Assembly: GCF_963668165.1 (NCBI RefSeq)
Contig: NZ_OY764209.1
Span: 2,170,001 to 2,234,000 of the forward strand
DNA length: 64,000 nucleotides
Origin: Marispirochaeta sp.
Lineage (GTDB): Bacteria > Spirochaetota > Spirochaetia > JC444 > Marispirochaetaceae
Reading direction: 5' to 3'
The position numbers and the translations under genes were made by a program. The notes under the pieces are model-generated. The model saw only the letters and a program-made list of their open reading frames with translations, searched no databases and was not told where the DNA came from. Each line of letters starts with the position of its first letter. Position 1 is the first letter of the stretch. This document shows positions 25,299 through 33,825 of this stretch, piece after piece.

Positions 25299-26446
25299 TC
25301 AGTTTCAGCTGCGCCTGCAGCCTCTGCGGCAGGGAGTACGAATTTACCCCTGAACGGATGCTCTGCGACGAATGCTCTTCCAGGCAGACCCCGGACCAGC
25401 CATTGATGGGAGTGCTGGAGTTTCGTCCTTCCGGAGAGCTCCCCCGGGAATGGGACAGCCTGTACCTGCTTCCGGTGGAGCGGGCATATTTTCCAGCTGT
25501 ACCGGTAGGGAACACACCGCTGTGGGAGCCTGAGCTTCTGCGCCGGGATACCGGTTTCCCGCAGCTCTATCTGAAGGACGACAGCCGGAACCCCACAGGA
25601 TCTCTGAAAGACCGGGCCAGCTACCTGGTGGCGGCCTATGCTAAACGGGAGGGGATAGATCGGATTGTGGTAGCATCTACCGGGAACGCCGGCTCCTCCA
25701 TGGCAGGGATCGGCGCCGCTGCGGGGATCAAGATAAAATTGTTTCTGCCTGCTGCGGCCCCTGCGGCCAAGCTGGTCCAGTCTCTGCAGTACGGAGCCGA
25801 CCTGGAGCGGGTGGACGGCACCTATGATGCCGCCTACGACCGGTCAATGGCATTTATTTCCACGGAGGGGGGGCTCTCCCGCAACACCGCCCATAATCCC
25901 CTGACAATCGAAGGGAAAAAGACAGTCTCCCTGGAGATTTACCGCCAGCTGGGCGGCCGGGTACCGGATTACGTCTTTGTTCCCACCGGGGACGGGGTTA
26001 TTTTAAGCGGGGTATACCGGGGTTTTGAGGACCTGGTCTCCCTTGGCTTGGCGGACCGGGTGCCCCATTGTATCGCTGTCCAGGCGGAGGGTTCAGCAGC
26101 GATATACCGTGCCCTGAATGCCGGTATTTTCGGGGATCCCGTGGGATCCGCTACCTTTGCGGATTCCATATCCGTGGACGTACCCCGGGGAGGACTTTTT
26201 GCCCTGAAAAGGCTGCAGCGCCACAATGGAAGCGCAGTTACGGTAACTGACGAACAGATTCTCACTGCCCAGAGGAGGCTTTCATCCCGTTCAGGACTCT
26301 TTGCCGAACCCGCGGCTGCCGCGGCCTGGGCCGGGTTTGAGAAGATGAAGGACCGGATTGATCCGGAGGCCACAGTGGTAGTGCTGATAACCGGAAACGG
26401 TCTCAAGGACATTGATGCCGCCAAAAAGGGGGTAGATTCTTTATGA
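25295..26446 (+). CDS. Threonine-synthase-like PLP enzyme with N-terminal zinc ribbon
   Basis: 383 residues from ATG 25295, which overlaps the ygeY stop (ATGA). The frame is open further upstream but that part lies inside ygeY. Residues ~5-30 hold two Cys-x-x-Cys pairs (CSLC, CDEC), a zinc-ribbon-like knuckle. The rest is fold-type II PLP enzyme: DDSRNPTGSLKDRAS contains the Schiff-base lysine, STGNAGSS binds the phosphate, and VLITGNGLKD closes the fold. Threonine-synthase-like proteins occur in related Se/Mo-hydroxylase clusters. The position suggests a lyase or ammonia-lyase step on an amino-acid-like intermediate rather than threonine synthesis. Confidence 0.88.
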   Translation: MISFSCACSLCGREYEFTPERMLCDECSSRQTPDQPLMGVLEFRPSGELPREWDSLYLLPVERAYFPAVPVGNTPLWEPELLRRDTGFPQLYLKDDSRNPTGSLKDRASYLVAAYAKREGIDRIVVASTGNAGSSMAGIGAAAGIKIKLFLPAAAPAAKLVQSLQYGADLERVDGTYDAAYDRSMAFISTEGGLSRNTAHNPLTIEGKKTVSLEIYRQLGGRVPDYVFVPTGDGVILSGVYRGFEDLVSLGLADRVPHCIAVQAEGSAAIYRALNAGIFGDPVGSATFADSISVDVPRGGLFALKRLQRHNGSAVTVTDEQILTAQRRLSSRSGLFAEPAAAAAWAGFEKMKDRIDPEATVVVLITGNGLKDIDAAKKGVDSL

Positions 26447-28584
26447 GTGCAGGGATAAGCAAACCTATTCCCCGTATTGACGGCCGGATGAAGGCAGAAG
26501 GGAGGGCACGCTATATCGCTGATTACCCCCACGGTGATATGCTGACGGCCCGCTTTTTCCGGGCCCCCTTTTCCCGGGGAGTGATCCGATCGCTGCGGCT
26601 GCCTGAGCTGCCGGAGGGCTACTACGCGGTTGATTACCGGGACGTAACCGGGGCTAACCATATTGCCCTCATTAAAAACGACTGGCCCGCCTTCGCGGAG
26701 AAGGAGATCCGCTACAAGGGACAGATTATTCTGATTCTGGCTGGCCCGGACCCTGCTGTGGTGGACGAACTTTTGGGCAAAATCGAAGTGGATTACGAAG
26801 CCCGTACGCCTGCTGTCAGTCTGGACCAGGGACTTGCCTGCATCGGCGGGCCGATCTATGGCAGGGACAACCTCTACGCTGATCTGCGTATAAAAAAAGG
26901 CGACCCCGATGCTGCTTTTTCTGACGCTGAGCGGATCGTGGAAGGAGAATACTCCACAGGTTTTCAGGAACAACTCTACATGGAGCCCCAGGGACTGACG
27001 GCCTGGACGGAAGAGCAGGGCCGTAAGGTGGTGATCAAGGGCTCCATGCAGTGTCCTTATTATGTAAAACATTCAGTGGAGGAGGTCCTGGGAGAAGGTT
27101 TCAGTATCCAGGTTGTGCAGACAACCACCGGCGGAGCCTTCGGCGGCAAGGAAGATTACCCGGAGATTATGGGAGCCCCCCTGGCTGTAGCTGCGGTAAA
27201 GATTGGCAAACCTTTACGGATGATCTTTGACCGTTTTGAGGATCTTTCCTGGACTTCCAAACGACACCCCTCCCGCACCAGGATACGCACCGCCCACGAC
27301 GAGGCAGGCCGTATTATCGGAATGGATTACGACATCATCATCGACGGTGGGGCCTACGAAAGCTACTCCCTGATCGTTCTGCAGCGGGCGATCTTTACCT
27401 CTAACGGGGTCTATAACTTTCCTAATGTGCGGGTCCGGGGCAGGGCTGTGGCCACATCGACAGTTCCTTCCGGTGCCTTTCGGGGCTTCGGTGCTCCGCA
27501 GGCCATCTATGCTCTGGAGATGCACATGGAAAAGGCCGCCCGGGAGTTCAAGGTCGATCCCGTGGATTACCGGATGCCCTATGTGGCCGCAAAGGGTGAT
27601 CCGACCATCACCGGCGGCAGAATCCACGAAGACGTAATTATGGACCGGCTGATCGATAAATCCCTGGAGATTTCCGGCTTTCGGGAAAAACGGGAACGGT
27701 ACCGGGATGAGCCGTGGAAGGGTATAGGTATCTCACTTTTTAATCACGGCTGCGGCTTTACCGGTGACGGTGAACAGCGCCTTATCAAGGCAAAGGCCCG
27801 CTTACGGAAAAATGCCGACGACAGCGTCGATATTCTGATAGCCAACATCGATATGGGGCAGGGGCCTCAAACCACCTTCCCCAAGATCGTGGCCAGTATT
27901 CTGGAACTCCCGTTGGAGCAGATTCATTACGAGAACCCCGATACGGATAAAGTCCCCAATTCCGGCCCCACTGTGGCCAGCCGGACCATGATGATCGTCG
28001 GCTACCTGGTTCAGAATGCTGCCCGAAGGATGAAACAGGAGTGGATTCCCGGAAAGGTCCAGGAGATTGAGGAGTCCTATATTCTGCCGCCGTATGTCCA
28101 CTGGGATCAGGAGAGCCTGACCGGAGACGCTTACCCTGCCTTCGGTTGGGGAGTCAATGTAGTGGAGGTCCAGGTGGACCCTGTAAGCTGGGAGACCAGG
28201 GTAATCGGTGCCTGGGGTGTTTACGATGTGGGGGTTGCCATCGACGAGCGGGTTGTGGCCGGACAGATCCAGGGCGGAATGAGTCAGGTACTCGGTCATG
28301 CGTGTCTTGAGAACCTGGATGTCGACAGCGACGGGGTGTTTCGGCAGCGCACAATGGCGGACTATATAGTTCCCACCAGTCTGGATTTTCCCCGGACCGG
28401 GGCCTGTACGGTAGATAATCCCTATGAATATGGGCCCTTCGGTGCCAAGGGAGTGGGCGAGATTGTACACGACGGCGGACATGCCGCTTTCTGTGCTGCT
28501 GTAGAGCAGGCCCTGGGCAGAGAATGCCCGTCGGTACCCCTTACACCGGAAAAATTACTGGAGATAATGAGCAATGACGATTGA
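26443..28584 (+). CDS. Xanthine dehydrogenase-type hydroxylase, molybdenum-binding subunit
   Basis: 713 residues. It lacks the Fe-S and FAD domains and starts directly with the aldehyde-oxidase/xanthine-dehydrogenase fold (KPIPRIDGRMKAEGRARYIADY). Molybdopterin-contact motifs are TTGGAFGGKEDYPE, SGAFRGFGAPQA and DMGQGPQT. The catalytic glutamate lies in FGAKGVGE near the C-terminus. It works with the next two genes (Fe-S and FAD subunits) as a three-subunit enzyme hydroxylating purines. It overlaps the PLP gene by 4 bp and the Fe-S gene by 11 bp. It resembles XdhA of E. coli. Confidence 0.93.
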   Translation: MSAGISKPIPRIDGRMKAEGRARYIADYPHGDMLTARFFRAPFSRGVIRSLRLPELPEGYYAVDYRDVTGANHIALIKNDWPAFAEKEIRYKGQIILILAGPDPAVVDELLGKIEVDYEARTPAVSLDQGLACIGGPIYGRDNLYADLRIKKGDPDAAFSDAERIVEGEYSTGFQEQLYMEPQGLTAWTEEQGRKVVIKGSMQCPYYVKHSVEEVLGEGFSIQVVQTTTGGAFGGKEDYPEIMGAPLAVAAVKIGKPLRMIFDRFEDLSWTSKRHPSRTRIRTAHDEAGRIIGMDYDIIIDGGAYESYSLIVLQRAIFTSNGVYNFPNVRVRGRAVATSTVPSGAFRGFGAPQAIYALEMHMEKAAREFKVDPVDYRMPYVAAKGDPTITGGRIHEDVIMDRLIDKSLEISGFREKRERYRDEPWKGIGISLFNHGCGFTGDGEQRLIKAKARLRKNADDSVDILIANIDMGQGPQTTFPKIVASILELPLEQIHYENPDTDKVPNSGPTVASRTMMIVGYLVQNAARRMKQEWIPGKVQEIEESYILPPYVHWDQESLTGDAYPAFGWGVNVVEVQVDPVSWETRVIGAWGVYDVGVAIDERVVAGQIQGGMSQVLGHACLENLDVDSDGVFRQRTMADYIVPTSLDFPRTGACTVDNPYEYGPFGAKGVGEIVHDGGHAAFCAAVEQALGRECPSVPLTPEKLLEIMSNDD

Positions 28585-29053
28585 GTTTTTTTTGAACGGT
28601 ATGCCCGTACTGGTTAAATCCGAGCCTGCCGCCCGGCTTCTGGACGTATTGCGGGATAACCTGGCTTTGACTGGAACCAAAGAGGGCTGCGGCGAAGGAG
28701 AGTGCGGTGCCTGCAGTGTCTTTATGAACGGCAAGCTGGTTAACAGCTGCCTGGTCCCCATGGGACAGGTAGAAGGCTCCCGGATCGACACAATAGACGG
28801 AGTACGGGAGAGCGATGCCGGTAAAGTACTGAGCGAGGCCTTTGCTGAGTCCCACGCGGTGCAGTGCGGTTTCTGTACACCCGGTATGCTGCTGGCTTCT
28901 CTGACGCTTTTAAAAACCAATCCCGATCCTGGTGAAGAAGAGATCAGAAACGCTCTTTCCGGTAACATCTGCCGCTGCACTGGCTATGATATGATTATTG
29001 ACGGCGTGCTGCTGGCCGCCCAGCGGGGAAAAGAACAGGGGGTCGAATGGTGA
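28574..29053 (+). CDS. Xanthine dehydrogenase-type hydroxylase, 2Fe-2S subunit
   Basis: 159 residues. Two complete 2Fe-2S sites are visible: C39, C44, C47 and C59 in the plant-ferredoxin domain, and C98, C101, C133 and C135 in the four-helix domain (CGFCTPGM, CRCTGYD). It passes electrons from the molybdenum site to the FAD subunit. It overlaps both neighbours and resembles E. coli XdhC in size and order of motifs. Confidence 0.95.
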   Translation: MTIEFFLNGMPVLVKSEPAARLLDVLRDNLALTGTKEGCGEGECGACSVFMNGKLVNSCLVPMGQVEGSRIDTIDGVRESDAGKVLSEAFAESHAVQCGFCTPGMLLASLTLLKTNPDPGEEEIRNALSGNICRCTGYDMIIDGVLLAAQRGKEQGVEW

Positions 29054-29919
29054 GCCCTACGGTTAAGAGCCTACGCCCCTCGCGGCTGAAGGAAGCCCTG
29101 GAGTTTCGGGCTGAACACAAAGCCCTGCCCTTTGCCGGGGGGACTGACCTGATGGTACGTTTCCGCGGTTACAGCGGGACTATTCCCAAACTGGCAGCCC
29201 CTGTTCTCTTTCTCGACGCTCTGGAGGAGCTAAAAGTCATCGATATTGAGGAGAATACCCTGCGGATTGGTGCGGGGATTACCATGGCGGAGCTGCTGGA
29301 TTTTTCCGGGACACCGGAATTGATCCGCCGGGCCGTTCAGCTGATTGCGGCTCCCGCTCTGCGGAACCGGGCTACCCTGGGCGGCAACATCTGCAACGCC
29401 TCTCCCGCAGCCGACTCCCTTCCTCCCCTCTATGTACATAAAGCCCGGGTAACTCTTGTTTCCGTTAACGGGGAGAGGAGTCTTTCCATAGATGAGTTCT
29501 TGACCGGACCCGGAAAGACCGCTCTTAAGGAGAATGAAATTCTTCTTACCATAGAAGTGCCTCTGTTTTTGGCGGCAGGCCGGCTCTACTACCGCAAGGT
29601 GGGGACCAGGAAGGCCAACGCTCTTTCGAAACTCTCGGCTGCGGGCTATGCTTTTATTGACGGCGGAACAGTTTCTGAGTTCCGTTTTGCCCTGGGTGCT
29701 GTTGCTCCGACGGTAATACGGCTGCCGGAGTCTGAAGTCCTGGTAAAGGGATCAAAAACGAAGGATCTGGATTCCGACGAGATACTCAAACTGGCGGAAG
29801 GACGAATTTGGCCCATTGATGACCAGCGGTCTACTGCAGACTATAGAAAGCAGGTTGCTTTGAACACGTTAAAGGAATTTCTAGAACAACTGAAAACTAC
29901 TGTTCCGGAGGCTATATGA
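29047..29919 (+). CDS. Xanthine dehydrogenase-type hydroxylase, FAD subunit
   Basis: 290 residues. FAD-binding motifs of the CO-dehydrogenase/XDH flavoprotein family: PFAGGTDLMV at ~28-37, IGAGITMAEL and TLGGNICNASPAADSLPPLY. The C-terminal domain is normal. It overlaps the Fe-S gene by 7 bp and the next PLP-enzyme gene by 4 bp, completing a Mo / Fe-S / FAD set in one operon. Confidence 0.94.
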   Translation: MVSPTVKSLRPSRLKEALEFRAEHKALPFAGGTDLMVRFRGYSGTIPKLAAPVLFLDALEELKVIDIEENTLRIGAGITMAELLDFSGTPELIRRAVQLIAAPALRNRATLGGNICNASPAADSLPPLYVHKARVTLVSVNGERSLSIDEFLTGPGKTALKENEILLTIEVPLFLAAGRLYYRKVGTRKANALSKLSAAGYAFIDGGTVSEFRFALGAVAPTVIRLPESEVLVKGSKTKDLDSDEILKLAEGRIWPIDDQRSTADYRKQVALNTLKEFLEQLKTTVPEAI

Positions 29920-31379
29920 TTGATTTGACCGTACATGAGGCACAGATTGAAAAAAACGCACAGCTCTGTGCCCGGCAGGGGATTCTTCTGCCGACATACC
30001 AGGAGATGGCAGACCCCGATACTGTTTCGGCCGAAATCAAGGAGGAGCTAAAGGGCATCGGTCTGAACCAGGTCCACTCCCGGAACCTTTACCGTGTTAC
30101 CTGGGAGAACGAGCCTCTTGAAACCGGAGGTACCTACGCCGGGGTAAACTACATGGAGCTCCCCTCATCATTAACCGGAGTAAAGGCCAGGATTGTCGGT
30201 CTTGTTGGCAAGTGGTTTCCCACAGGGGCCCACAAGGTGGGAGCGGCCTACAGCTGTCTGGCCCCGACCCTGGTAACCGGACAGTTTGATCCGGAAAAGA
30301 ACATGGCGGTCTGGCCGTCCACAGGAAATTATTGCCGCGGAGGAGCGTACATCTCCCGGCTGCTGGCCTGTAAATCCGTGGCAATTCTGCCGGAGGAGAT
30401 GTCCCAGGAACGTTTTAAGTGGCTTAAGACAATGGCAGATGAAACCATTGCCACTCCGGGCTGCGAAAGCAATGTAAAGGAGATTTTTGACAAGTGTGCA
30501 GAGCTGAATGCCGAACGGGGGGACAGCATTTTTATCTTTAACCAGTTCTCTGAATTCGGGAATCACCTGTGGCATCACGAGGTAACCGGCCGCGCCATGG
30601 AGAAGGTACTGAAGCAGGTTCTGAGGCCCGGAGACCGTTTTGCCGGTACCTGTGTCTCCTCCGGCTCCGCCGGCACCACCGCCTCCGGCGAGTATCTTAA
30701 ACGGGTCTACCCCGGGGCAAAGCTTGCGGTAAGTGAAGCCCTGCAGTGTCCTACACTGCTTTCCAATGGTTTCGGCGGACACCGGATTGAGGGTATTGGA
30801 GATAAACATGTGCCCTGGATCCACAATCTCAGAAACACCGACATGGTAGCGGCTATCGATGACGAGGCCACAATGCGGCTATTGAGGCTCTTTAATGAAC
30901 CCCTGGGCAAAGCCTATTTAAAGGAGATGGGAGTGGACCCATCTACGATAGCGATTCTAAATCTTATGGGGATCAGCAGTATCTGCAATATGCTGACAGC
31001 AGTCAAGTTTGCAAAATACTATGAACTGAATGAAGACGATGTGGTAATGACGGTTTTCACTGACTCCGAAGCCATGTACACCTCCCGGCTTGCCGAACTC
31101 AACGCCGAACGGGGACCCTACACCCGGGACAACGCTGTGGCGGACTTTGAGCTTCTTAAGGCAACCGGTACCGATGCGCTGTTGGAACTACGCTATGAGG
31201 ATCGGAAACGCATTCATAATCTGAAGTACTACACCTGGGTCGAACAGCAGGGAAAAACCTATGCCGATATCAATGCCCAGTGGTATGACCGGGATTACTG
31301 GGAGAACATCTACCGGGCCAAAGGCACACTCGAGGATCTGATTCTGGAGTTTAATGAGCGGGTGCGGAGGTATATGTAG
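29916..31379 (+). CDS. Fold-type II PLP-dependent enzyme (cysteine-synthase-like), unknown substrate
   Basis: 487 residues, longer than ordinary cysteine synthases (~310). The likely Schiff-base lysine is in WFPTGAHKVGAAYS, the phosphate loop is SSGSAGTTASGEYL, and there are long insertions and a C-terminal extension of ~100 residues. It overlaps the FAD-subunit gene by 4 bp (ATGA), so it is part of the hydroxylase operon. In E. coli the corresponding cluster has YgeX (2,3-diaminopropionate ammonia-lyase, also fold-type II PLP but ~400 aa). No clear YgeX is present here, so this protein may do that job. That is inference from fold and position. Confidence 0.8.
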   Translation: MIDLTVHEAQIEKNAQLCARQGILLPTYQEMADPDTVSAEIKEELKGIGLNQVHSRNLYRVTWENEPLETGGTYAGVNYMELPSSLTGVKARIVGLVGKWFPTGAHKVGAAYSCLAPTLVTGQFDPEKNMAVWPSTGNYCRGGAYISRLLACKSVAILPEEMSQERFKWLKTMADETIATPGCESNVKEIFDKCAELNAERGDSIFIFNQFSEFGNHLWHHEVTGRAMEKVLKQVLRPGDRFAGTCVSSGSAGTTASGEYLKRVYPGAKLAVSEALQCPTLLSNGFGGHRIEGIGDKHVPWIHNLRNTDMVAAIDDEATMRLLRLFNEPLGKAYLKEMGVDPSTIAILNLMGISSICNMLTAVKFAKYYELNEDDVVMTVFTDSEAMYTSRLAELNAERGPYTRDNAVADFELLKATGTDALLELRYEDRKRIHNLKYYTWVEQQGKTYADINAQWYDRDYWENIYRAKGTLEDLILEFNERVRRYM

Positions 31380-31385
31380 GAGATT

Positions 31386-31525
31386 TCGCAGAGACCACGC
31401 AGAGGGCTCAGGGGCCGCGCAGAGGATGCAGAGTTACGCAGAGGAAAATCGAAACAACTCTGTGTTCTCTGTGGTGAATCCCTGAAATCATCCCAATCCT
31501 GTGCATCTTTGTTCCTATATTAAGA
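31386..31525. repeat. GCAGAG-rich intergenic repeat, copy 1
   Basis: About 60 bp of imperfect CGCAGAG units is followed by CTCTGTGTTCTCTGTGGTGA, able to pair back on them, then the tail AATCCTGTGCATCTTTGTTCC. The same arrangement, including the tail (ATCCTGTGCATCTTATGTTCC), returns at 38230-38555, and a units-only copy lies at 32924-33006. Similar sequences are scattered in intergenic regions of many unrelated bacteria. Confidence 0.7.
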
Positions 31526-31552
31526 AACGCCGATGGAATTTCTGGAGGTGCT

Positions 31553-32923
31553 ATGATTTTACTGAAGAACTGTTTTTACCTGGTTGTGTCGGCGGATGAT
31601 CCGGGGAGATCCGGGCTTGATGTATTGATTCGAGAAAACCGGATAGAAGCGATCGGTACCGGTCTGTCCCTGCCAGAAGACGAAAAGGGGCGGGTCATCG
31701 ATGCTTCGCGGCATGTGGTAATTCCCGGACTGGTGAATACCCATCACCATTTTTACCAGACCCTTACCAGAAACCTTCCGGCGGTGCAGAACGCAAAGCT
31801 TTTTACCTGGCTGGTCTATTTATACGAGATCTGGAGGTGTCTGGATGCGGATGCCATCTACTGGTCCACCGCTCTGGCTACGGCGGAACTGCTGAAGACC
31901 GGCTGCACCCTGACTACCGACCATCACTACCTTTATCCAAAGGGGATCGGGGCGGACATTATGGCTCTGCAGTTTAAGGCAGCAGGGGATACGGGTATTC
32001 GTTTTTCCCCTACCAGGGGTTCCATGAGTCTCTCCAAAAAAGATGGCGGTCTGCCTCCTGATTCGGTAGTCCAGGATGAGGATCAAATCCTTATTGATTC
32101 TGAAGAGGCGATTCGTAAATTTCATGATTCTGATTCCTTTGCTATGCGCAAAATTGCCCTGGCCCCCTGCAGCCCTTTCTCGGTTTCCGAGCAGTCCATG
32201 AAAGACACTGCTGCTTTGGCCAGAAAATACGGGGTGCTTCTGCATACCCACCTGGCAGAAACTAAGGACGAGAACAACTTCTGCAAGCGGACTCTGGGGC
32301 GGCGGCCCTTGAAGGTTATGGAGGACTGTGATTTTGTGGGACCCGATGTCTGGTTCGCCCATGGTATCCATTTTAGCGACGAGGAACTCGCGGTTCTGAA
32401 AAATACGGGCTGTCAGATTGCTCATTGCCCGACATCGAATATGCGCCTGGGGTCCGGGATCTGCCGGGTAAGAGAGATGAAGGAGCTGGGGATAAATGTA
32501 GCCCTGGCGGTGGACGGCTCTGCCTCCAACGACTCCTCCGACATGCTTGGGGAGATCAGGAATGCCCTTTTCCTGCAGCGGGTGGCCCATGGAGCCGATG
32601 CGCTAACGGCTCGAGATGCATTTAGAATGGCCACTGAGAACGGAGCAAGACTCCTGAATTTCGAAAAAGCTGGTATAATTGAAGAAGGCGGACCTGCGGA
32701 TATTGCCCTCTTTGATGTTCATAAACTGGAGTACGCCGGTTCGTTATCAGACCCCCTGGCTGCTTTGATCTTTTCAGGCTACAACCACGGCGCAGATTAT
32801 ACCATAGTTAACGGACATATTGCGGTGGGGAAAGGACGCCTGACGGGTATCGACGAGGAGGAGTTAACCCGTAAAGCAAACGCGGCAGCTTGGAGGCTTT
32901 ATGAAAAAGCGGGGATTGTGTAG
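31553..32923 (+). CDS. 8-Oxoguanine deaminase-like amidohydrolase
   Basis: 456 residues. Amidohydrolase-superfamily deaminase of the TrzN/AtzA/8-oxoguanine-deaminase group: VNTHHHFYQTLTRNLP metal and substrate site, TTDHHYLYPKG, HTHLAET, FAHGIHFSDEE and AVDGSASNDSSD. The NTHHHFYQTLTRNLP and WTRxxxx-like features fit enzymes deaminating 8-oxoguanine or isocytosine-type rings. Product would be urate-like, a substrate for this locus. GGAGG precedes ATG 31553. It lies between two patches of GCAGAG repeat, so it may be a separate transcription unit. Confidence 0.85.
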   Translation: MILLKNCFYLVVSADDPGRSGLDVLIRENRIEAIGTGLSLPEDEKGRVIDASRHVVIPGLVNTHHHFYQTLTRNLPAVQNAKLFTWLVYLYEIWRCLDADAIYWSTALATAELLKTGCTLTTDHHYLYPKGIGADIMALQFKAAGDTGIRFSPTRGSMSLSKKDGGLPPDSVVQDEDQILIDSEEAIRKFHDSDSFAMRKIALAPCSPFSVSEQSMKDTAALARKYGVLLHTHLAETKDENNFCKRTLGRRPLKVMEDCDFVGPDVWFAHGIHFSDEELAVLKNTGCQIAHCPTSNMRLGSGICRVREMKELGINVALAVDGSASNDSSDMLGEIRNALFLQRVAHGADALTARDAFRMATENGARLLNFEKAGIIEEGGPADIALFDVHKLEYAGSLSDPLAALIFSGYNHGADYTIVNGHIAVGKGRLTGIDEEELTRKANAAAWRLYEKAGIV

Positions 32924-33006
32924 CGGGGGCGCAGAGAGTCGCAGAGGGGACCGCGCAGAGGTCGGTGAGGACGCGGAGAGAGCGCGGAGAGAGACGCAGA
33001 GGGAGA
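32924..33006. repeat. GCAGAG-rich intergenic repeat, copy 2 (short)
   Basis: About 80 bp of imperfect CGCAGAG / CGCGGAG units between the deaminase stop and the ribosome-binding site of the next gene. It lacks the conserved tail of copies 1 and 3. Confidence 0.6.
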
Positions 33007-33024
33007 GATTATGGAGGAGTTACT

Positions 33025-33825
33025 ATGATACAGGAATATAAACTCGCTTCGAGTATAGAGGAGGCGGTGGAGCTGAGTAAAGCTGGCTTTGTTTATCTGG
33101 CCGGAGGAACTCAGGTAAACAGTGCTCCTTTTACAAAACATGGGCATCCCCCAAAGAAAGTTGTGAGCCTTGCCGGGCTTGAGCTTTCGGGTATTTCCCG
33201 GGAGGGAAACGAGTTTCTGGTCGGGGCCGGGACCACTCTGCAGGAGATTGCTGATAGTACACTTATTCCTGAGGTGCTGCGGCAGGCGGCGGGTTTTATT
33301 CCCTCAAGGAGCGTGCGCAATATTGCCACCATCGGTGGTAACGTGGGGGCCAAGCGGCCGGACTCCTATCTGATCCCGGCACTGATTGCCCTTGGCGCGG
33401 TGGCGGAGACTGCAGCCGGCCCGGTCTCTGTGCAGGAGTACATAGAGGGAGATAACGAATCACTTATAATCCGTTTCCGCATTCCGCCTTTGGAGGGGGT
33501 GTGCCGGGCGATAAAGGAGTCCCGTTCCCATCAGGCTTTGCCGGTCGTCAGCGCGGCGGTCTGGTTAAGGGCAGAAGGGAAAAGCATTCAGGAGGCCGTT
33601 GTAGCCGCGGGCTGCGTGGCCCCCAGGACTCTCCGCCTCTCGGCTGTGGAGGAGGGTATTATTTCCGGCACCTTTCTGCAAACCGGGCAGGCCCTGGAGG
33701 TTGCTATTGCCGGGACAATTCATCCTGCAGAAGATATTCTGGGAAGCCGGGAGTACAAAACCTATATTAACTCGGTGTTAATCGCCGATCTTGTCCGCGG
33801 TCTGGCAGAGGAGGTTCTCAAATGA
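33025..33825 (+). CDS. ygfM: YgfM-like FAD-binding subunit of XdhD-type hydroxylase
   Basis: 266 residues from ATG 33025, which has a perfect GGAGGAG at 33013-33019; upstream codons of the same frame lie in repeat sequence. FAD motifs are LAGGTQVN, VGAGTTLQEI and TIGGNVGAKRPDSYLIP. It is shorter than the other FAD subunit in this locus, as YgfM is. It overlaps xdhD by 4 bp (ATGA), which supports pairing with that enzyme. Confidence 0.9.
   Translation: MIQEYKLASSIEEAVELSKAGFVYLAGGTQVNSAPFTKHGHPPKKVVSLAGLELSGISREGNEFLVGAGTTLQEIADSTLIPEVLRQAAGFIPSRSVRNIATIGGNVGAKRPDSYLIPALIALGAVAETAAGPVSVQEYIEGDNESLIIRFRIPPLEGVCRAIKESRSHQALPVVSAAVWLRAEGKSIQEAVVAAGCVAPRTLRLSAVEEGIISGTFLQTGQALEVAIAGTIHPAEDILGSREYKTYINSVLIADLVRGLAEEVLK

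Noticed and set aside
31386-31525. CRISPR array in the GCAGAG repeats
   Set aside because: Units are short, imperfect and contiguous without unique spacers. No cas genes are present.
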